Shown: positions 46,090 through 54,347, counted from the first letter of the stretch. The stretch is DNA of 64,000 bases from Silvibacterium dinghuense (GCF_004123295.1 NZ_SDMK01000002.1:1074784-1138783), one strand, 5' to 3'. Translations and numbers: made by a program. Notes: generated from the letters alone by a model not told the origin.

Positions 46090-48069
46090 TTGAATCATTG
46101 GAAGCGGACGCTGCACCTGCAGCCATCCTCCCCGGGCGCCGGAAAAACACGCTCAAGGCATAAGCCTCACCGCGTCCTGGCTACAGCATGCACGCTGACT
46201 GTTGCTACCTTTTCAGGCATTTCCGGCATCATGGCCAACGGCCAGCAGCCTGTGACCGTCGATGTCAAAGCGCGCAGTCAGGATGTGATTGCCCATCTCA
46301 ATGCGGTCCTTCGGTTTTATCGCGCGACCTCTACCCCGATCCAGAAAGTCGGCGAACCGAATGACATCGTGTACCGCGATCAGGCGGTGGCACTTTCCAT
46401 GCAGGCAGCCAACCTTGCGTTTCAGTCAGGAAATGCAGAGGCCGGCCTGCTCACAAGCTATGAACAGCAACATGGCGGCGCGCAGTCTGCGGCCACAGGC
46501 AACTCCCAGGCAGACCGACTGCAGCAGGCGCTTACAAAAGTAGAAGGCCAGCAGGCCACGCTGAAAACAAGCATCGCCGCCCTCGACAAGCAGATGGCCG
46601 CAGGCAGAGTAAAGAATATGGCGGCGCTGCAGGCGCAGCGCAAAGGCCAGCAGGAATCTCTCGACCTGTCTGACGCCATGTATGACGCCCTCAAGAAGAT
46701 CATTAACACCTCGGGCACGGCGGGTGCCTCCCAGCTGACAACAGATATCGGCAACCTGCAGCGATCGGTCCCCGAGCTGACCAGCCAGGCAAAGCCCGTT
46801 GCCGAGCAGCTTACAACCCTCGACGCTTCACGTTCGGCCGGCGTCAGCAGCCAGACCATCACGCTCTTCCAGTTGCTCAGCACCGAGCACTCGCTCGACA
46901 CCCTCATCCAGCAGAACGAGTCCCTGCGGCAACAGGCCATCGCCTTCCGCGCTCCGCTCTCCAGCATCGCTCACAACCTTGTGCTGCGCGGACAGCAGCT
47001 ATCGCAACAGACTCTGCAGACAGCCCCGAATAACACGGGTGCAAGCACCGAACAGGCAACGGACACAGAGCTATTGGCCGTCACGGCGGGTTTCCGGTCG
47101 GTTGCTGCCGCCAGTGTGCCTCTCAGCCAGGAGGTAGTCGTCCTGGAGCAGAGTGAAGCCAATCTCAAGGCCTGGCAGGCTGCGGTCGATCGGGAATACA
47201 AGAGCATCCTGCATTCCCTGCTGCTGCGCCTGCTGGTGATTGCGATTGCGCTGGTTGTTATCTTTCTCGCCGGCGAGCTCTGGACACGAGCGGCCAACAA
47301 GTATGTCCGCGATCGGCGTCGGCGCCGTCAGCTGTTGATGACGCGCCGCGTGGTGGTCGGATTTCTTTCTGCCCTGGTCCTGCTGTTCGGTTTCATTACG
47401 CAGTTCAACTCGCTGGCCACATTCGCCGGTTTCATTACCGCCGGTATCGCAGTCGGACTGCAGACAATCCTGCTGTCTGTCGCCGCCTACTTCTTCATCA
47501 TCGGCAAATATGGCATTAAGGTCGGAGACCGCATCACCATCGCCTCCGTCACCGGCGATGTCATTGACGTCGGCCTGGTCCGCTTTTATGTCATGGAGCT
47601 TGCCGGCAGCGGCACCGAGCTCAAGCCCAGCGGCCGGGTTGCCGTATTTTCAAACTCGGTGCTCTTCCAGGCCGGCACACCACTCTACAAGCAACTTCCG
47701 GGCAGCGATTTTGCCTGGCATGAGTTGCTCGTCAAATTCACCGCAAATGCCGACACCAAGAAAGCCTCCGAGCAACTTCTCAAGGTCATGCATACGGTCT
47801 ACGACGAGTACCGCCATGCCATCGAGCAGGATCACCATGATCTCGAACGCTGGATGCAGGTATCCTCGGCCATGCCGGAGATCGAATCCCGCGTTCAGTT
47901 CCTCGGCGGCGCGGTGCAGCTCTGGGCACGTTTCCCTGTACAGCTTCGCCGTGCGGCGGTGATCGACGAAGAACTTACCTCTGCGCTGCTTGAACTTCTC
48001 ACCACCAATACAGAACTACGCTCGGCGGTCGACGGCCTGCCGATCATCCAACCCTCGGTCAGGGGATAG
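46090..48069 (+). CDS. Large MscS-family mechanosensitive channel
   Basis: A 659-residue channel from TTG 46090 with a strong GGAG site (ACAGGAGAAAAGA) before it. An N-terminal signal/anchor (about 25-55) precedes a 300-residue helical periplasmic domain rich in Gln/Ser/Thr coiled coils (about 55-370). Membrane helices follow at about 375-397, 420-440 and 445-475. The MscS core reads FAGFITAGIAVGLQTILLS, then IGKYGIKVGDRITIASVTGDVIDVGLV. The large periplasmic domain makes it MscK/MscM-like. It probably opens under membrane tension. Convergent with the MFS gene, three bases apart. Confidence 0.88.
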   Translation: MNHWKRTLHLQPSSPGAGKTRSRHKPHRVLATACTLTVATFSGISGIMANGQQPVTVDVKARSQDVIAHLNAVLRFYRATSTPIQKVGEPNDIVYRDQAVALSMQAANLAFQSGNAEAGLLTSYEQQHGGAQSAATGNSQADRLQQALTKVEGQQATLKTSIAALDKQMAAGRVKNMAALQAQRKGQQESLDLSDAMYDALKKIINTSGTAGASQLTTDIGNLQRSVPELTSQAKPVAEQLTTLDASRSAGVSSQTITLFQLLSTEHSLDTLIQQNESLRQQAIAFRAPLSSIAHNLVLRGQQLSQQTLQTAPNNTGASTEQATDTELLAVTAGFRSVAAASVPLSQEVVVLEQSEANLKAWQAAVDREYKSILHSLLLRLLVIAIALVVIFLAGELWTRAANKYVRDRRRRRQLLMTRRVVVGFLSALVLLFGFITQFNSLATFAGFITAGIAVGLQTILLSVAAYFFIIGKYGIKVGDRITIASVTGDVIDVGLVRFYVMELAGSGTELKPSGRVAVFSNSVLFQAGTPLYKQLPGSDFAWHELLVKFTANADTKKASEQLLKVMHTVYDEYRHAIEQDHHDLERWMQVSSAMPEIESRVQFLGGAVQLWARFPVQLRRAAVIDEELTSALLELLTTNTELRSAVDGLPIIQPSVRG

Positions 48070-48072
48070 CCC

Positions 48073-49326
48073 TCAGGCGTTCAGATCCGCGCCTCGAGAC
48101 TCCCGACCAAACGCGGTCACCAGTGCTAAGAATCCAGCGACCAGCAGCACGGTGACCGCCAGCACCTTTCCATATCCACCAAAACGCTCCGCCGCACGAG
48201 CCTGTAGAACAGAGTTGCGCGAAGTAATCAAGTTGCCCAGCTGATAGGCGAGGCCTGGAAAGGTCGCACGCACCGGACCGGGGGAAAGCTCGCTGAGATA
48301 GGCCGGCACCACACCCCACGCGCCCTGCACCATGAACTGCATCAGAAATGCTCCGGCGGCCAGCGTATATAGCGAGTGCGACAGCGCGTAGAGCGGGATC
48401 ATCGGCAGGGAGAGCAATGCAGCCACAATGATGGTCCGCTTGCGCCCAAAGCGTTCCGACAGACCGCCGAAGAAGACGCCGCCGAGCAACGCCCCGATGT
48501 TGTAGACGATCCCGATGGAACCAGTGAGGGCTGCCGAGAAGTGATGATCTTTCTGTAAGAACGTCGGATATAGGTCCTGCGTGCCATGCGAGAAAGCATT
48601 GAAGCAGGTCATCAGCAGAACCAGGAACAGGAACGTCGGTGCGTAGCGCACCAACTCACCGAACGACAGCTTCGGCGCTTTCTCACGCGCGGCTCCAGCA
48701 GCCTGCCTCTCACGCCAAACCGGCGACTCCTCCACCTTCAGGCCGATATACAGCACCAGCAGGGCCGGAGCCGCGCCCACCAGGAACATCCCGCGCCAGC
48801 CGAAGTTGTAACCATGCCAGCTCATATGCACGAAATGAGGAAAAAGCAGCGCGTACGCAGCCGCTGCGGCAAGATAACCGACGGCATATCCTTCCTGCAG
48901 AAGCCCGGAGAAGAAGCCGCGCCCTTCCTTTGGCAGCGTTTCAAAGGCAAGCGCCGCACCCACGCCCCATTCTCCGCCCATGGCAATACCAAAGAGCGCA
49001 CGCAGCCAATAGAGCTCATGCAGCGAGGTGGTGAAAGCGCAGGCGAGCTCAAAGACGGAGTAGCAGGCCACGTTCAGCATCAATGCAGGGCGCCGGCCAT
49101 ACTTATCCGCAAGCCAGCCGAAGAGAAATGCTCCTACGGGGCGGAAGGCCAGCGTAAGAAAGAGCGCCTCGGTGACAGCGGATGTCGTCGCATGGAAATC
49201 TCCAGCGATGGCCGAAACACAAAAGACGAGTATGAAGAAATCGAAGGCATCCAGCGACCAGCCGAGGAAACAGGCAGCAAAAGCATGGCGCTGGTGAGAA
49301 GCAAGACTGCGGAAGGGGCTCGCCAT
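48073..49326 (-). CDS. MFS transporter (MHS/sialate-type symporter)
   Basis: A 417-residue 12-helix transporter from ATG 49326. The frame is open to 49401, but an N-terminus of MASPFRSLASHQRHAFAACF leads directly into the first helix. The loop 2-3 signature GWLADKYGRRPALM and the second copy GGLSERFGRKRTII identify the family. Family resemblance is to metabolite:H+ symporters (carboxylate or sialic-acid type, RALFGIAMGGEWGVGAALAFE). Substrate not inferable. Upstream lies a 21-bp terminator stem of the regulator operon, which also supports the shorter start. Confidence 0.88.
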   Translation of the reverse strand: MASPFRSLASHQRHAFAACFLGWSLDAFDFFILVFCVSAIAGDFHATTSAVTEALFLTLAFRPVGAFLFGWLADKYGRRPALMLNVACYSVFELACAFTTSLHELYWLRALFGIAMGGEWGVGAALAFETLPKEGRGFFSGLLQEGYAVGYLAAAAAYALLFPHFVHMSWHGYNFGWRGMFLVGAAPALLVLYIGLKVEESPVWRERQAAGAAREKAPKLSFGELVRYAPTFLFLVLLMTCFNAFSHGTQDLYPTFLQKDHHFSAALTGSIGIVYNIGALLGGVFFGGLSERFGRKRTIIVAALLSLPMIPLYALSHSLYTLAAGAFLMQFMVQGAWGVVPAYLSELSPGPVRATFPGLAYQLGNLITSRNSVLQARAAERFGGYGKVLAVTVLLVAGFLALVTAFGRESRGADLNA

Positions 49327-49409
49327 ATAAGGGTTCGCGGAGCCCGTCTTACGGCTCCAGTTGAGACTACCAGAGCATCGTCCCGCATATACGCGCGACA
49401 ATTCCCCTC

Positions 49410-49452
49410 AAAACAGTACGGGACCGAGTCAGACTCGGTCCCGTACTGTTTT
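49410..49452 (-). terminator. Strong terminator after the PilZ-regulator operon
   Basis: A perfect 21-bp stem around one unpaired base at 49431 (arms begin AAAACAGTACGGGACC and end CGTACTGTTTT). It is the first structure after the minus-strand response-regulator stop at 49465 and ends in TTTT on that strand. Confidence 0.9.
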
Positions 49453-49464
49453 ATTCCACAAACC

Positions 49465-50241
49465 TCAGGGCTGGTGCGCTCCGCTTCCATTTGCCGTCTT
49501 CACGGCGGCCACGGCTTCCTGCTCCGTCGCCTTCTTATGGATTTGATGATGCAAGCAATAGAGTGCCAGCTCCAGGCGATCGGAAACTCCCAGCTTGTCG
49601 TAGATCTTGCGGAGGTAGTTCTTCACCACCTGCTCTGTCGTTCCCAGCTGGAAGGCGATCTCCTTATTGCGCTTGCCCTGCGTGATGCAGGCAATAATCG
49701 AAAGCTCCTTGGGAGAAAGCCTGGGCTGCGACTTCGGATTGGTGATGGCTGTCGCCTGCGAACGGTAGGCTTCGATGACCCAGTTCACCGATTGATTGTC
49801 GATCCAGGTTTCGCCGCCGGCGATCTTCCGCACGCATTTCACCAGCAGCTCGGGCGCAATCGAACGAGGAATAATCCCGCGCACGCCACGGCGGTAGAGC
49901 TCAACCGTATGCGCCTCGTCAGTACCCACCGTCTGCACGATGATCTTGATCTCCGGAGCAATGCGAACGATCTCCGGGATGGCATCGGTTGTTCCGGCAA
50001 TCAGGTTGCCCTCAAGCAGCAGAACATCGGATGGATGGCGAGTCAGCGCTGCATGAAGATCGTCCATGCGTTCCACCTGGCCCACGACACGGATGTCATC
50101 CTCGAGCGCGAATACCTTACGCATGCCAACGCGGTATATCGCCTGAGAGTCGGCGAGAAGGATACGGATGAGCGGCTTGCCCGCCTGCGCGGTGCTCTCT
50201 CCCTGCTTCGCCTCTTGTTGTTCAGGAGTGAATTCGGCCAT
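49465..50241 (-). CDS. LuxR-type response regulator with degenerate receiver
   Basis: A 258-residue NarL/FixJ-family protein: unstructured N-terminus (1-22), receiver-like domain (24-145) and LuxR helix-turn-helix (about 178-232: LSPKELSIIACITQGKRNKEIAFQLGTT then LRKIYDKLGVSDRLELA). The receiver lacks canonical phosphorylation residues. The acidic pocket is Asp31-Ser32, the phospho-acceptor position is Glu77 (DVLLLEGN instead of DVVLLDxx), and the conserved Lys loop reads RGIIPRS. Glu can mimic phospho-Asp, so it may be constitutively active or controlled by ligand binding. It follows a PilZ gene by 30 bases. Confidence 0.88.
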   Translation of the reverse strand: MAEFTPEQQEAKQGESTAQAGKPLIRILLADSQAIYRVGMRKVFALEDDIRVVGQVERMDDLHAALTRHPSDVLLLEGNLIAGTTDAIPEIVRIAPEIKIIVQTVGTDEAHTVELYRRGVRGIIPRSIAPELLVKCVRKIAGGETWIDNQSVNWVIEAYRSQATAITNPKSQPRLSPKELSIIACITQGKRNKEIAFQLGTTEQVVKNYLRKIYDKLGVSDRLELALYCLHHQIHKKATEQEAVAAVKTANGSGAHQP

Positions 50242-50271
50242 AACGATCTGCCTGCTGCCTCCGATTACGGA

Positions 50272-50676
50272 TTACTGAAAGCTGTAATGGTCAATGACTG
50301 CCGCTGCATATGCGCTGGTCTGTTCGCGATACGATCTCACCACTCGCCCCGCACAGTGCACAGCTGCTGATTGCTTATTTCCGATAATGCCCTCCGGGAT
50401 CTCGACGAAAAACTCCACCGCATCTCCCGGAGACAACAATTCACTTATTTGGAATAGAATCCCGCTCGCCGAAATGTCCTTCGTATACCCTTCGTAACAC
50501 TCCACCCCCACAATGACATGGATGGGAAGACAAATCGGAAAGCGAACCGCTCCGCGGGACCTGAGCTCCTCTGGAACCACACCATTCGCTCCTGCAACGT
50601 CAGCAATCGGATGCTGCAATCCCACACGGAACTCCGGCAAGTACATCAATCTGAAAATCGAATTTCCGGTACACAC
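50272..50676 (-). CDS. PilZ-domain protein
   Basis: A 134-residue protein (ATG 50676; ATG 50646 is also possible). The PilZ c-di-GMP motifs are visible: R-S-R-G-A-V-R at 39-45 (RxxxR) and DISASGILF (D/NxSxxG) about 25 residues later, then a beta barrel with SPGDAVEFFVEIP. Ligand binding is plausible but unproven. It is the first gene before the degenerate regulator, suggesting one c-di-GMP-responsive unit. Confidence 0.85.
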   Translation of the reverse strand: MCTGNSIFRLMYLPEFRVGLQHPIADVAGANGVVPEELRSRGAVRFPICLPIHVIVGVECYEGYTKDISASGILFQISELLSPGDAVEFFVEIPEGIIGNKQSAAVHCAGRVVRSYREQTSAYAAAVIDHYSFQ

Positions 50677-50823
50677 ATACCGACATGCGGCGAATCAATC
50701 CAAAAGGTCCGGAATTACGAAAGTTTACACCTTTGATCCTAAGAAAAGATAGGAAAAAGGTTGCCCTTTGGTTACCTGCGTACCAACATGGCGACGACTC
50801 AGAACTCTATCACAATCAAGAAG

Positions 50824-50843
50824 TTCCCCATTCAAGCGGGGAA
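50824..50843. other. Hairpin spanning a stop codon
   Basis: TTCCCC (50824-50829) and GGGGAA (50838-50843) flank an eight-base loop holding the stop codon of the ATP-grasp-like gene. The loop word GCTTGAATGGGG matches the hairpin near 11,605. Confidence 0.35.
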
Positions 50844-52064
50844 AAACGCGGCTGAAGCCCCGACCCATTCCAGATTCCGGTTATGATCCACCCCCATCAT
50901 CTGCCCACGGCCCAGGCGAACCAGGGAAAACACTGGCTGCAGCTCCCCTCCGTCTGGCCAAAGATAGAGGATGCGGATTTCCGGCTGTGTCCAGCCAAAG
51001 GGAGTATCCACCACGCGCTCAAAGCTCACTCGCTCCTGCAGCAGGTAGTTTTTCCGTTCGGCCACAGGAATCGCTGCCAACTGTTCCTCTGTTGGCGCAA
51101 AGATGATTCCCTTGCCCGCGAAGGAGAAAAGCGGCTTCAGGACCCAGTGTTCCCGCTCCGGAGAGAGCCGGTCAGCGCCCCTGCCGGCAAACCAGTCGTC
51201 GAGAAAAACTGCGGGAGGCACATTCGGATGGTTCAGAAATGGGAGCGAGAACTTGCTCAGATGGAAGTACCAATTGGGATGTCCGGCCCACTCTACATCA
51301 AAGGACTCGCGATAATCGAAGCCCAGCCGGATCTGTTTCTGGATCAGCTCATCTACGATAGTGCGGTTATAGATGCGATGGATCGGAACCAGCCGCTTCC
51401 CTTCCCGGTAGCACAGGCGCGGCAGTTTGCCCGGCCGGTCCTGAGGGACAATTTCGGCAATGTCCACGATGGGAATGCCCAGCCGGTCGGCGGTCACACG
51501 AAAATCCGGCAGAGTTTTCTGTTCCATCGGCTGGATTTCGGCTAAGACGACATTCTCCGGATCATGCCCGTTCAGCACGACGCGCCCCATCAGCTTCCAG
51601 AAGCTGGCCTCGCTGTGCCCTCCGAGAAAAAACGCCAGCTTGCCGAGCTCATCGAGTGCATAGATCGAGCGATACATCTCGTTCAGGACGGACTGGAAGC
51701 CATATACGGATGGAAACCCCTGCAGCTCCACCAGCCGGGGAGAAAACGATCCATCCGCTTCGCGGACCAGACCGAAGTCTACCGTCATAAAGTGAGGATG
51801 CGGCGTCTCATCCGCAGCCCGCCAAGCCTCGGGAATAGCCGCCGCAGAACGCTGGAGATAATGACGATCCCGCACCAGGCGGTGCGTCAGCTCGGCACCT
51901 GTTCCGGCCATCGTTTCGAGCAGGTCTTTCGGAAAAAAGACCGGAGTTTCTGCCACCCGAAAGCCGATATGGGTGCGGGTACACGCGTCCAGAGCACGCA
52001 GCAGTTGCCTGTAGTGCTCCGCCTGGTACCTCTCATTGAAGGCCGCGCGCAGATTCGCAATCAC
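50832..52064 (-). CDS. ATP-grasp-like protein of unknown function
   Basis: A 410-residue protein not closely matched to any enzyme I know. Its C-terminal half looks like an ATP-grasp fold: HWVLKPLFSFAGKGI (Lys and Gly-rich loop for nucleotide) then KNYLLQERVSFE, where LQE would contact adenine, and IRILYLWPDG near the end. Earlier motifs include VELQGFPSVYGFQ, NRTIVDELI, and GHPNWYFHLSKFSLPFLNH. ATP-grasp enzymes ligate a carboxylate to an amine or thiol. No biosynthetic partner gene is adjacent; it stands between PilZ and a small membrane protein. Confidence 0.6.
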   Translation of the reverse strand: MIANLRAAFNERYQAEHYRQLLRALDACTRTHIGFRVAETPVFFPKDLLETMAGTGAELTHRLVRDRHYLQRSAAAIPEAWRAADETPHPHFMTVDFGLVREADGSFSPRLVELQGFPSVYGFQSVLNEMYRSIYALDELGKLAFFLGGHSEASFWKLMGRVVLNGHDPENVVLAEIQPMEQKTLPDFRVTADRLGIPIVDIAEIVPQDRPGKLPRLCYREGKRLVPIHRIYNRTIVDELIQKQIRLGFDYRESFDVEWAGHPNWYFHLSKFSLPFLNHPNVPPAVFLDDWFAGRGADRLSPEREHWVLKPLFSFAGKGIIFAPTEEQLAAIPVAERKNYLLQERVSFERVVDTPFGWTQPEIRILYLWPDGGELQPVFSLVRLGRGQMMGVDHNRNLEWVGASAAFFPA

Positions 52065-52106
52065 GCCCTAAGCCTATACCCGCATTCCTCTACCCGAAAA
52101 GGCGCT

Positions 52107-52526
52107 TTATACAACGCCTGGCCGCCGTTTCACCAGCACGCTGAGCCGTTCAGCATCGATATCGTTCAATCTCCGGCCAATCTCCTGGGCTGCATCGATC
52201 GAACGCTGCGCCCATTCCCTTTGCCTGGTTGCTGAGGACGGCTCCACATTTAAGCCGGCGGACAGGCTCACCACGGTCATCTGATTACGCACGATATCTT
52301 CGACGACCAACCGCATCTCGCGGATCGTAGTCTGCCGAACCAGCCGCTGCCGATGCCGCACCACAAAGAAGATGACACCGTGAATCACCCCAACGCACGC
52401 GGCAGCGATCGCAGCTGCCTCCCAGCGTAACTGCTGCTGGTGGAAAAACAGCAGCGGCACCGCAAGGATGACTACAATTCCGGCCGCACTGAGAATTAAT
52501 TCCAGATATTTCAAGAAGAAGCGCAA
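52107..52526 (-). CDS. Small two-helix membrane protein
   Basis: A 139-residue protein with two membrane helices (about 8-28 and 36-56), a basic loop HRQRLVRQTTIREMR and a charged helical tail (about 60-139) resembling the DHp-like coiled coil of kinases, but no kinase motifs follow. Likely a membrane-anchored coiled coil; function unknown. It is 42 bases upstream of the ATP-grasp-like gene and on the same strand, suggesting an operon. Confidence 0.65.
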   Translation of the reverse strand: MRFFLKYLELILSAAGIVVILAVPLLFFHQQQLRWEAAAIAAACVGVIHGVIFFVVRHRQRLVRQTTIREMRLVVEDIVRNQMTVVSLSAGLNVEPSSATRQREWAQRSIDAAQEIGRRLNDIDAERLSVLVKRRPGVV

Positions 52527-52623
52527 GCAGTCCTCACGTTATACTTTCAATTCCGGAGTGACACTATTCATCCGTGGAAAACTGTCCTCTGTCAACAGGC
52601 GAATGGCCAATATTCCCATGCAC

Positions 52624-52661
52624 TTGCGAAGCATTTGACCCACCTGCCAAATGCTTCGTAA
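52624..52661. repeat. 14-bp inverted repeat upstream of tRNA-Met
   Basis: TTGCGAAGCATTTG (52624-52637) pairs with CAAATGCTTCGTAA (52648-52661) over a ten-base loop; one pair is a G-T wobble. It ends 30 bases before the tRNA. It may be an operator, a processing hairpin, or a terminator-like element in the leader. Confidence 0.6.
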
Positions 52662-52691
52662 AATGAAGTGTCAACACGACATCAGCAGTTT

Positions 52692-52768
52692 GGCGGCGTA
52701 GCTCAGATGGTTAGAGCGACGGACTCATAACCCGTAGGTCGATGGTTCGATTCCATCCGCCGCCACCA
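52692..52768 (+). tRNA. tRNA-Met (CAT anticodon)
   Basis: A 77-base cloverleaf with encoded CCA. The acceptor GGCGGCG pairs with CGCCGCC. D arm GCTC...GAGC, anticodon stem around CTCATAA (anticodon CAT), variable loop and T-loop GGTTCGATTCC are all recognisable. Pairing of the first acceptor base is normal, so it reads as elongator Met (a lysidine-modified Ile tRNA cannot be excluded from sequence alone). A near-perfect inverted copy of its anticodon arm lies about 100 bases downstream. Confidence 0.92.
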
Positions 52769-52841
52769 GTGACTCCTCACCAAAAACTGAAGCATACAAA
52801 GGGCGCACAGCCGCAAGGAGCAGTCCGGCGTGCTGCTGAGT

Positions 52842-52870
52842 TCGACCTACGGGTATGAGCCCGTCGCTCT
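52842..52870 (-). repeat. Inverted near-copy of the tRNA-Met anticodon arm
   Basis: The minus strand here matches 52713-52742 of the tRNA at 28 of 30 positions: one substitution and one missing A in the anticodon loop. On the minus strand the preceding bases (to about 52889) also resemble a tRNA 5' half (GGTGGTGCAGC against GGCGGCGTAGC), so it may be a decayed tRNA gene in opposite orientation. If the tRNA transcript reads through, the two copies could pair into a long duplex. Confidence 0.75.
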
Positions 52871-52953
52871 TTCCCGTTGCTGCACCACCCTCTCTGCGAC
52901 AGGCTGATTCCGTTGGAGTATCATCGGATGCAACGGACCTCTGTATTCAGCCC

Positions 52954-54177
52954 ATGTCGAAAGCATTTAAACGCTCCGTCCTCGCCGTCTCCGTCGCTCT
53001 TGTCGCCATCGTCTTCCTGGGCGGTTTTCTTACAGGAGGCGTAAACGCCGGCTCGCAAGCCGATGGCGTTTATCGCCAGATGGGCGTCTATGAAGAAGTT
53101 CTGCACAAGATCCAGAGCGACTACGTCACGGAGCCTAGCATCAATGACGTGACGACCGGGGCCCTCCATGGCCTTCTGGAATCGCTCGATGCAGACTCCA
53201 GTTATCTGACCCCCGCCGAATACAGCGCCTATAAGGCGCATGCCAACGAAGAAACGGCACAGGTAGGCCTGCTGGTCTCGAAGCGCTACGGATATGCCAC
53301 CGTCGTTGCCGTGATCCCCGGCAGCCCGGCCGATAAGGAAGAGCACATCATGGACGGCGACCTGCTTGAGGCTATCGGCGGCAAGTCTACGAGCGATATG
53401 TCTCTCGCCATGATCCGCCTCAGCCTCGAAGGCAAGCCGGGAACCGATGTGACCTTCTCCATCGTGCGTCCAGGCAAGCCGGAACCGCAGAAGATCACGT
53501 TGACACGCACCAACATCACCGCTCCTCCGCTTGCCGAGCAGCAATACGAGAACTCCTCGATCCTCTATCTCAAGCCGGGAACGCTCAGCAAAGACCGCGT
53601 CAATGAGATCGAAGCGAAGCTGAAGGCCATGCCGAAGAATGGCAACAAGAAAGTGCTGCTCGACCTGCGCGATGTCGTCGAAGGCGATTCCGATCAGGCG
53701 ATCCGGCTGGCAAACGCGTTCCTGAAGTCCGGCAATATCGCCTCCCTCTCTGGCCAGAAGTTCTCGAAGCAGACCTTCAACGCCGATCCGGAAAAGTTCA
53801 TCACCGACGCGCCGCTGGTTATCCTCATCAATCACGGCACCGCCGGCCCGGCCGAGATCGTCGCCGCCGCCATTCTCGATAACAAGCGTGGCGACCTCGT
53901 TGGAGACCGCAGCTTCGGCGAAGGCGCCATCCAGAAGACCATCGAGATACCTGACGGTTCGGCTGTCATTCTCTCGGTAGCCAAATACGATTCGCCCTCG
54001 GGCAAGGCGATTCAGGACACCGCGGTCACGCCGAACATCATCGTGACGGAAAGCATCGATCAGTACCTCGCCGAGGAGAGCCTTGACGAGTCTGAGCAGC
54101 CCACAGAGCGAGTGCAGCCAACCACCGATGACCAGCTCACGCGGGCTCTTGACGTTCTGAAGCAAAAGGCCGCCTAA
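52954..54177 (+). CDS. S41 (CtpA-like) peptidase homologue without catalytic dyad
   Basis: About 407 residues from ATG 52954 (MSKAFKRSVLAVSVAL); the frame is open to 52855, but the upstream part overlaps the tRNA-like repeat. Membrane anchor at about 8-30. N-terminal helices 40-98 include LLESLDADSSYLTPAEY; PDZ domain at about 103-175 (VVAVIPGSPADK...DGDLLEAIGG); the S41 core follows. Where E. coli Prc has the Ser in FSASASEI and the Lys in FGKGTVQ, this protein has Gly298 in HGTAGPAEI and Glu323 in FGEGAIQ; Asp309 is kept. Both catalytic groups are therefore missing. The fold is intact, suggesting a non-proteolytic, perhaps scaffold or regulatory, role. Confidence 0.85.
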   Translation: MSKAFKRSVLAVSVALVAIVFLGGFLTGGVNAGSQADGVYRQMGVYEEVLHKIQSDYVTEPSINDVTTGALHGLLESLDADSSYLTPAEYSAYKAHANEETAQVGLLVSKRYGYATVVAVIPGSPADKEEHIMDGDLLEAIGGKSTSDMSLAMIRLSLEGKPGTDVTFSIVRPGKPEPQKITLTRTNITAPPLAEQQYENSSILYLKPGTLSKDRVNEIEAKLKAMPKNGNKKVLLDLRDVVEGDSDQAIRLANAFLKSGNIASLSGQKFSKQTFNADPEKFITDAPLVILINHGTAGPAEIVAAAILDNKRGDLVGDRSFGEGAIQKTIEIPDGSAVILSVAKYDSPSGKAIQDTAVTPNIIVTESIDQYLAEESLDESEQPTERVQPTTDDQLTRALDVLKQKAA

Positions 54178-54197
54178 CCGCAAGCGCGGCGGCTCTT

Positions 54198-54226
54198 GCG
54201 GTTGCCGGTAGAACTTCGGCAACCGC
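54198..54226 (+). other. Hairpin after the S41 gene
   Basis: GCGGTTGCCG (54198-54207) pairs perfectly with CGGCAACCGC (54217-54226) over a nine-base loop. No T tract follows, so it may slow or stabilise rather than terminate transcription before the PBP gene. Confidence 0.45.
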
Positions 54227-54347
54227 CGCAGCACCACACCTGGATCAGGCTCCGCAACTGGACCATACTTTCTGAGTCATCGTTTCTTGATGTATCCCGG
54301 ACCAGGGCACCCGCTGCGGTTCGGCTAATTCGCTTGCGGGAGAGCTT

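Noticed and set aside
52692-52870. tRNA duplication as an integration (att) scar
   Set aside because: Integrative elements duplicate the tRNA 3' end in direct orientation and leave an integrase. This copy is inverted, comes from the anticodon arm, and no integrase or mobile genes follow.
52921-54237. 438-codon minus-strand frame over the S41 gene
   Set aside because: Leu/Arg/Gly-rich shadow typical of high-GC antisense frames; the S41 protein on the other strand is recognised.
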